A stretch of 64,000 bases of DNA from Vibrio natriegens NBRC 15636 = ATCC 14048 = DSM 759 (GTDB taxonomy: Bacteria; Pseudomonadota; Gammaproteobacteria; Enterobacterales; Vibrionaceae): NCBI RefSeq assembly GCF_035621455.1, contig NZ_CP141823.1:1736001-1800000 (forward strand). The letters are read 5' to 3'. A program made the translations under genes and the position numbers. Position 1 is the first letter of the stretch; each line of letters begins with the position of its first letter. The notes below the pieces were generated by a model. It had not been told where the DNA came from, searched no databases, and saw only the letters and a program-made list of their open reading frames with translations. Of this stretch, positions 60,001 through 64,000 are shown piece after piece.

Positions 60001-60217
60001 CACGGGTGGGGGTGGCGGTACGACAGAGCCAGGAACTTGTGACACTGCCGGTCTGGTAACATATCCAGACCTTCCTCAAACGGATTGGGCTGGTAATCCA
60101 AGCCATGCCAATCAAGGTGATAAGGTGATCTACGACGGTGTGGTATACCAAGCAAACTGGTGGACGTCTTCTGTGCCGGGTAGTGATGGTAGCTGGTCTA
60201 CGGTATGTAATATCTAA
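57050..60217 (+). CDS. Secreted GH18 chitodextrinase (EndoI-like)
   Basis: A 1055-residue exported glycosidase. A signal peptide ends near FNSYA. A CBM5/12 chitin-binding module follows (about 32-80; VWESSTIYTGGEQVKFEGNG). Two Ig-like modules lie at about 98-186 and 193-282. The GH18 catalytic domain (about 300-830) has FDGLDIDYEYP with catalytic Glu479. A chitinase-C domain (about 850-990) follows, then a Gly-rich linker and a second CBM5/12 (about 1005-1055). Size, order and the neighbouring glgC match the V. cholerae/V. furnissii chitodextrinase, which cuts soluble chitin oligosaccharides. It is a single-gene unit closed by the terminator at 60239. Confidence 0.92.
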   Translation: MHLKNGKAVKSVFTLSTLTASCLMAFNSYAAVDCSPLEVWESSTIYTGGEQVKFEGNGYEARHWTQNNNPSQSGEWGEWENLGACENTDQVEPPQNTAPTIALTSPSASDTVFVGEVVTLSADAADSDGTISKVEFLVDGVIVGQSNSAPFSASWTATEGQHNFSTLAYDDAGAVSSASSVTLTVQNSQASNEAPTVDLTLSTSSIELGGSVTLTANAADADGTVTKVDFYIAGVLAGTATSAPYSLDVTPSQSGSLAVYAKATDDAGAATDSSLLTLNVDGGSVASNCRPDGLYQTSGVDVPYCTIYDEEGREKMGADHPRRVIGYFTSWRSGDDPQSTYLVKDIPWEQLTHINYAFVSIGSDGKVNVGDVNDPANPATGKTWPGVEVDPTLGFQGHFGALATYKQKHDVKTLISIGGWAETGGHFDTTGERVADGGFYTMTTNADGSVNHAGIEKFASSAVEMMRRYKFDGLDIDYEYPTSMAGAGNPYDTDFMEPRRAYLWASYQELMKVLREKLDAASAQDGIHYMLTIAAPSSGYLLRGMETFDVTKYLDYVNIMSYDLHGAWNDHVGHNAALFDTGKDSELAQWNVYGTAAYGGIGYLNTDWAYHYFRGSMPAGRINIGVPYYTRGWQGVTGGENGLWGRAALPNQSECAAGTGEGESNNCGHGAMGIDNMWHDLDPAGNEMGAGSNPMWHAKNLEKGIWGSYAEAYGLDPVNDPTDQLVGTYTRHYDDVAVAPWLWNADKSVFLSTEDKASIEVKADYVIDKEIGGIMFWELAGDYNCYLIDENGNRTSVDATEQACAAGNGEYHMGNTMTKAIYDKFKSATPYGNKVATGALPTEAVDITVSVGGFKVGDQNYPINPKITFTNNTGQAIPGGTEFQFDIPVSAPDNAKDQSGGGLKVIASGHTRANNIGGLDGVMHRVSFSLPTWKELPAGGTYELDMVYYLPISGPANYTVISGGKEFAFKFEQPDLPIGDLTSGTGGGGGTTEPGTCDTAGLVTYPDLPQTDWAGNPSHANQGDKVIYDGVVYQANWWTSSVPGSDGSWSTVCNI

Positions 60218-60238
60218 GATTTTTATGATAACTAACAC

Positions 60239-60270
60239 AAAAGCGCACGATATCAATCGTGCGCTTTTTT
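60239..60270. terminator. Bidirectional terminator between the chitodextrinase gene and glgC
   Basis: AAAAGCGCACGA (60239-60250) / TCGTGCGCTTTT around TATCAA, a near-perfect palindrome with T tracts on both strands. Confidence 0.88.
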
Positions 60271-60295
60271 TGATTAAGCAGAAAGAGTCGATGAA

Positions 60296-61510
60296 TTAAA
60301 ACGTATAACTTTCAGGAACAACGACAATCCCTTTCTCTGAAATTCGGAACCTTTTAGCGTCTTCTACTTTATTTAGTCCAATTTGAGTGTTCGGTGGGAT
60401 TCGAACGTGTTTGTCGATGATGCAGTTAACTAGCTGGCAACCTTCACCAACTTCAACATCATCAAAAAGAATGCTGTCTACGACGGTCGCGCTGTCTTTT
60501 ATGCGAACGTTGGAGGAAATAATGGAGTGCTGTACTGAGCCTCCAGAATTCACCACACCATTGGCAATGATAGAGTTGATGAAAATGCCTTCATTACCTG
60601 TTGCGGATGATACGGTTCGTGCTGGTGGAAATTGTGGCTCATAAGTACGAATGGCCCAGTTCGACTGGTATAAATTCATTGGCGGAACGGGTTCTAATAA
60701 GTCCATATTGGCTTCAAAGAACGAGTCAATCGTACCAACATCTCGCCAGTAGCAGTCCTTATCAACACGTCCTTTGCTGCCGCAAAACTTGTAAGCGTAT
60801 ACCGATTCTGAATCAATTAATTTCGGAATGATGTCTTTACCAAAGTCATGGCTTGAGTTTTCATTATTTGCATCTTCGCGAAGCGCTTCTTTAAGTACGT
60901 CCATATCAAAAATGTAAATGCCCATGGACGCAAGACTCTTAGAAGGATCTTCAGGCAGAGTAGGCGGATTTGATGGTTTTTCTATAAAGGACTTAACCAG
61001 CCCATTTTCCGCAGTACCAATCACGCCAAACGCCGTCGCTTCTTCTACTGGTACATCCATACACGCGACGGTAAGTTTAGCGCCTTTTTCTTTGTGCTCT
61101 TCCAGCATGGCCGCGTAATCCATTCGGTAGATGTGGTCGCCAGATAATACAACGACGTATTTTGCATCATTTCGGGACAACAACCACAAGTTGTGATAGA
61201 TGGCGTCTGCGGTACCTTCATACCATGCACCACCTTTGCGCATTTGAGGAGGGACGGCGGTGATGTATTCACCAAGCTCTGGGTTAAAGATCGACCAACC
61301 ATCACGAAGGTGCTTCTGTAGTGAGTGAGACTTGTATTGTGTGAGGACTAAGATTTTTCTTAAACCTGAATTTAGACAGTTAGTTAGAGTGAAGTCGATG
61401 ATGCGATATTTACCACCAAATGGTACAGCCGGCTTGGCGCGGTCATCAGTCAGTGGGCTAAGTCTGGAGCCCACACCTCCAGCTAAAATTACGGCGAGTG
61501 CGTCTTGCAT
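60296..61510 (-). CDS. glgC: Glucose-1-phosphate adenylyltransferase
   Basis: A 404-residue enzyme that makes ADP-glucose for glycogen synthesis. LAVILAGGVGSRLSPLTDDR and AKPAVPFGGKYRIIDFTLTN hold the nucleotide and allosteric-site residues. SGDHIYRMDYAAMLEEH is the substrate motif, and the C-terminal part is the left-handed beta-helix of the family. The frame is open to 61579, but AAAGGGAAC before the ATG at 61510 and the usual N-terminus fix the start. No other glg gene is adjacent, and I recall a second glgC next to the chitodextrinase in V. cholerae, so this is probably one of two copies. Confidence 0.95.
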   Translation of the reverse strand: MQDALAVILAGGVGSRLSPLTDDRAKPAVPFGGKYRIIDFTLTNCLNSGLRKILVLTQYKSHSLQKHLRDGWSIFNPELGEYITAVPPQMRKGGAWYEGTADAIYHNLWLLSRNDAKYVVVLSGDHIYRMDYAAMLEEHKEKGAKLTVACMDVPVEEATAFGVIGTAENGLVKSFIEKPSNPPTLPEDPSKSLASMGIYIFDMDVLKEALREDANNENSSHDFGKDIIPKLIDSESVYAYKFCGSKGRVDKDCYWRDVGTIDSFFEANMDLLEPVPPMNLYQSNWAIRTYEPQFPPARTVSSATGNEGIFINSIIANGVVNSGGSVQHSIISSNVRIKDSATVVDSILFDDVEVGEGCQLVNCIIDKHVRIPPNTQIGLNKVEDAKRFRISEKGIVVVPESYTF

Positions 61511-61869
61511 AATGTTCCCTTTCCCTTGTAATACATGACCCAAAATAGTGCTGAACCGGGGAGAGGTGGTTCCAAGCAAACGGCATTTTGAATGACAGGT
61601 ATTAGTGTGTTTATGTTCTAATGCAACTTTAGTACAAGAATCGAGCCATAGAATAAATTTTTATAAATCAATAAGATTAATTTAAACACAGACAAATAAT
61701 GCCCTATTTTAGGGAAGGGTAAAAATAGTGTGCACCATATTGATGCACTGGAAAGAGTGTTTAAAAGTATGAAGAATTTACAATGTAAAGTAATGCCGAA
61801 ACAATGAGATAGAGAGCGATATACGCTCTCTATAATGAAGTTTAATTTAAATGACAGGAGGATGTGATG
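61511..61869. other. Intergenic region between glgC and fhs
   Basis: About 360 bases. It holds the glgC promoter region and a perfect hairpin ATAGAGAGCG (61809-61818) / CGCTCTCTAT (61824-61833) downstream of fhs, which may end its transcript although no T run follows. No gene is seen. Confidence 0.5.
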
Positions 61870-63618
61870 TTATGACAAACCAATAATGTTGCCTTCCTCA
61901 TCTAAATCCAAGTTCATAAAAGCAGGTTTGTCCGGAAGCCCTGGCATCGTCATCACACTGCCTGATAGTGCATAAATGAACCCTGCGCCAGCGCATAAAC
62001 GTAATTCACGTATTGGAACCGTAAATCCACGCGGAGCCCCTTTGACGCTGGAGTCGGTAGTGATAGAAAGTGGCGTTTTCGCAATACACACTGCGAGGTC
62101 ATTAAAACCTAAAGCTTCAAACCTCTTAAGCTGTGAAATGCTCAGATCACTCAATTCGACATTTGACGCGCCATACCCAGCTTCACAAACCGACATTAAT
62201 TTCTCTTCCAGCTTTTGTTCTTTTGTATAAAGCGGGCGGAAATCCGTTTGAGTATTACATGCTTCTACCACAAATTGAGCGAGCTCTACGGTACCTTCAC
62301 CACCGTTTGAGAAAGCGGTACTGATGGCCACATTGACACTTGGGTCATAGTCACGAATCATCTGACGCAGTACTGAGAGTTCCTGTTCGCAGTCTTGCGG
62401 AAACTGGTTGATCGCGACAACGGCAGGAAGGCCGTATTTCTTAACGTTATTGATATGCCACTTCAGGTTTTCAAATCCGGCTTCTAGCGCTGGCTTATCG
62501 GGGTTAAATATCGATTCAGGAATAGCAGTGCCCGGGCGAAGATCATAATGCCCCGAATTCGCTTTTAGGCCACGTAAGGTGGCAACAATCACCACACAAT
62601 CAGGAGCGTGGTTTGAGGCTGCTGCTTTAATATTACATGCTTTCTCCAGCCCCATATCCGATCCAAAACCGGCTTCAGTTACAGTGTAACTAGAAAGTTT
62701 TAGTGCAATTTCATCAGCGATGATAGAAGAGTTGCCGTGAGCAATATTCGCAAAGGGACCAGCGTGAATAAGAGTAGGGACACCTTCTAAAGTCTGCATT
62801 AGTGTAGGCGCAATGGCTTCTTTCAACGTTACAGCCATAGCACCCGCGACTTGAAGGTCTTCAGTCGTCACCGGATGGCCATCTAAATCACAAGCAACAA
62901 CAATTCGTCCGATTCGTTTACGCAGGTCTGCTAAATCTTTGGCGAGTGCAATGATTGCCATGAGTTCTGATGCGGCAGAAATGTCGAAACCTTCGCTTCT
63001 TTCGATGCCATTAATGGTTTTACCTGGTTCGTTTAGACCAATTTTTACCATGCGTAGTGCGCGATCATTATGATCCATTACGCGCTTCCATGTGATACTG
63101 TCGACATCTATTTTTAATGCTTTTAAACCAGTACGAGCTTCGAATGCGTCGTAGCCTTCACGTTGCTCGTGGTATAGACGGGCATCTAGCGCGGCTGATG
63201 CAAGGTTATGAGCAGCGGTAACGGCGTGAATATCGCCAGTTAAATGTAAGTTTAACTCTTCCATCGGTGCGACTTGAGAGTAACCACCGCCGGCCGCACC
63301 ACCTTTGATTCCAAATACTGGTCCCATTGAAGGCTGTCTGATGCAGGCCATCACGGATTGGTTTAACTTTGCTAACCCTTGTGCAAGGCCGATAGTTGTG
63401 ACTGTCTTACCTTCGCCGAGTGGCGTTGGTGTTATGGCCGTGACTAATACTAATTTACCGTCTTTGTTTTCTTTGAGACGGTTTAAACATCTTGGATGAA
63501 CTTTGGCTTTGTGTTTGCCGTGCGTATCATATTCATCAGGCTGTAAACCTGCATTCGCGGCAATAGTATCGATTGAGGATAGAGGGGTGTTTCGGCAAAT
63601 TTCAATGTCGGACTGCAT
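61870..63618 (-). CDS. fhs: Formate-tetrahydrofolate ligase
   Basis: A 582-residue ATP-dependent enzyme that makes 10-formyl-tetrahydrofolate from formate. The P-loop is TPTPLGEGKT (residues 63-72), followed by VTTIGLAQGLAKLNQSVMAC, GPVFGIKGGAAGGGYSQVAP and FANIAHGNSSIIADEIALKL, and the C-terminal AGFIYALSGSVMTMPGLPDK motif. The frame is open to 63651; GGGAG precedes the ATG at 63618. With glyA, gcvP, gcvH and gcvT it adds to the one-carbon theme of this region, but it is a separate unit. Confidence 0.95.
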   Translation of the reverse strand: MQSDIEICRNTPLSSIDTIAANAGLQPDEYDTHGKHKAKVHPRCLNRLKENKDGKLVLVTAITPTPLGEGKTVTTIGLAQGLAKLNQSVMACIRQPSMGPVFGIKGGAAGGGYSQVAPMEELNLHLTGDIHAVTAAHNLASAALDARLYHEQREGYDAFEARTGLKALKIDVDSITWKRVMDHNDRALRMVKIGLNEPGKTINGIERSEGFDISAASELMAIIALAKDLADLRKRIGRIVVACDLDGHPVTTEDLQVAGAMAVTLKEAIAPTLMQTLEGVPTLIHAGPFANIAHGNSSIIADEIALKLSSYTVTEAGFGSDMGLEKACNIKAAASNHAPDCVVIVATLRGLKANSGHYDLRPGTAIPESIFNPDKPALEAGFENLKWHINNVKKYGLPAVVAINQFPQDCEQELSVLRQMIRDYDPSVNVAISTAFSNGGEGTVELAQFVVEACNTQTDFRPLYTKEQKLEEKLMSVCEAGYGASNVELSDLSISQLKRFEALGFNDLAVCIAKTPLSITTDSSVKGAPRGFTVPIRELRLCAGAGFIYALSGSVMTMPGLPDKPAFMNLDLDEEGNIIGLS

Positions 63619-63785
63619 GGATGCTCCCAAAGTGACTAAACCGTAGTGCATAAAGCGAAGGCATTGCTGTTACGCAATCGTTTGCGCGAGAATAATACTG
63701 GTAAAAAACCAACTGTAAAGAATTTAATGCGAATCTTTGCGGTGCATATTAGCAAAAACAACTAAACACTGCTCTAGATCAAAAC

Positions 63786-63812
63786 AAAAAGGCCACCAAA
63801 AGGTGACCTAAG
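63786..63812 (-). terminator. Intrinsic terminator of the gene at the right edge
   Basis: On the minus strand GGTCACC-TTTT-GGTGGCC (one G-U pair) is followed by TTTTTG, 28 bases beyond the stop codon at 63840. Confidence 0.75.
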
Positions 63813-63839
63813 TGAATTTTTACACTGAAAATCAGGCTA

Positions 63840-64000
63840 TTAGCGATCCCAGTATGCCTCTTCTAAACTGTCTTCGCGTTCAGGAAGTGCACGAGACAGG
63901 CGAGGAGAGTGCTGTGTTAATACTTCATAACTCACTCGGTTTGCGTATTTACAAATTTGGGAAAGCGAAGAGTATGTTAAGCAGCGTACTTCGTGCTTTT
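63840..64000 (-). CDS. Unknown protein, C-terminal part (cut by window edge)
   Basis: A minus-strand frame without stops enters from the right edge and ends at a TAA at 63840-63842, followed by a terminator-like hairpin. The visible 53 residues include ICKYANRVSYEVLTQHSPRL and the acidic end PEREDSLEEAYWDR. I recognise no family from this piece. The in-frame reading and the terminator support a real gene, but its start and function are outside the window. Confidence 0.6.
   Translation of the reverse strand, partial: KHEVRCLTYSSLSQICKYANRVSYEVLTQHSPRLSRALPEREDSLEEAYWDR

Noticed and set aside
1..64000. CRISPR arrays, tRNA/rRNA genes, integrases, transposases
   Set aside because: No regular spaced repeats, no tRNA-like cloverleaf and no recombinase motifs were seen while reading the window.

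Overview
The window looks like a piece of the second chromosome of a Vibrio, probably of the Harveyi clade. This is inferred from gene content and order rather than from any marker gene. The glycine-cleavage block gcvP-gcvH-glyA / XRE-cupin regulator / gcvT, the fruBKA operon with a divergent LacI-type regulator, and the YqhD-like dehydrogenase / chitodextrinase / glgC neighbourhood are all arrangements I recall from Vibrio chromosome II. Coding density is high, Shine-Dalgarno sequences are strong and intrinsic terminators are frequent. I see no rRNA, tRNA, CRISPR array, transposase or integrase.

Layout. 1-1.5 kb: a cut-off Gfo/Idh/MocA oxidoreductase divergent from a DeoR-type regulator. 1.6-9.6 kb, minus strand: an ACP-adenylating-acyltransferase fusion, an ETF-ubiquinone oxidoreductase, and a 2-oxoacid dehydrogenase operon (E1alpha, E1beta, E2). 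10.3-17 kb: small metabolic, membrane and chaperone genes, namely a DOPA-dioxygenase-like protein, YegD (Hsp70) with a membrane partner, a PCuAC copper chaperone, a coiled-coil membrane protein and an SRPBCC/GyrI-like protein. A 32-residue membrane microprotein behind a perfect CRP-type site follows at 17 kb. 17.2-22.5 kb: an SdaC-like transporter, a candidate sigma-54-dependent small RNA, ybiB, a lone amino-acid-binding protein and a branched-chain aminotransferase. 23-25.7 kb: a DUF2235/Tle1-like lipase and a GH19-like lysozyme set in AT-rich DNA. 25.8-29.3 kb: PPC and TetR genes divergent from a glutathione transferase, and a three-gene operon of degenerate phosphorelay-like proteins.

29.7-36.8 kb holds glycine cleavage and serine hydroxymethyltransferase around a shared XRE-cupin regulator. 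37-43 kb holds a TetR-controlled RND pump with two adaptor lipoproteins. 43-48.3 kb is the fructose PTS with three Cra/FruR-type operators. 48.4-53.5 kb has an endonuclease/phosphatase-family protein, an S4 RNA-binding protein and a four-gene polar amino-acid ABC importer. 53.6-63.6 kb has lysoplasmalogenase, a YqhD/YqhC-like pair, a chitodextrinase, glgC and formate-tetrahydrofolate ligase. The right edge cuts another gene.

The functional themes are amino-acid and one-carbon metabolism (gcvPHT, glyA, fhs, ilvE, amino-acid transporters), carbon capture and storage (fructose PTS, chitodextrinase, glgC) and acyl/electron metabolism (E1-E2, ETF-QO, ACP-FAAL-PlsC). The most novel-looking signals are the sigma-54/NtrC-like small RNA at about 18.79-19.05 kb, the CRP-linked microprotein at about 17 kb, the phosphorelay-like operon whose HPt lacks its histidine, and a repeated TTTCCTATAG motif beside the glycine-cleavage genes.
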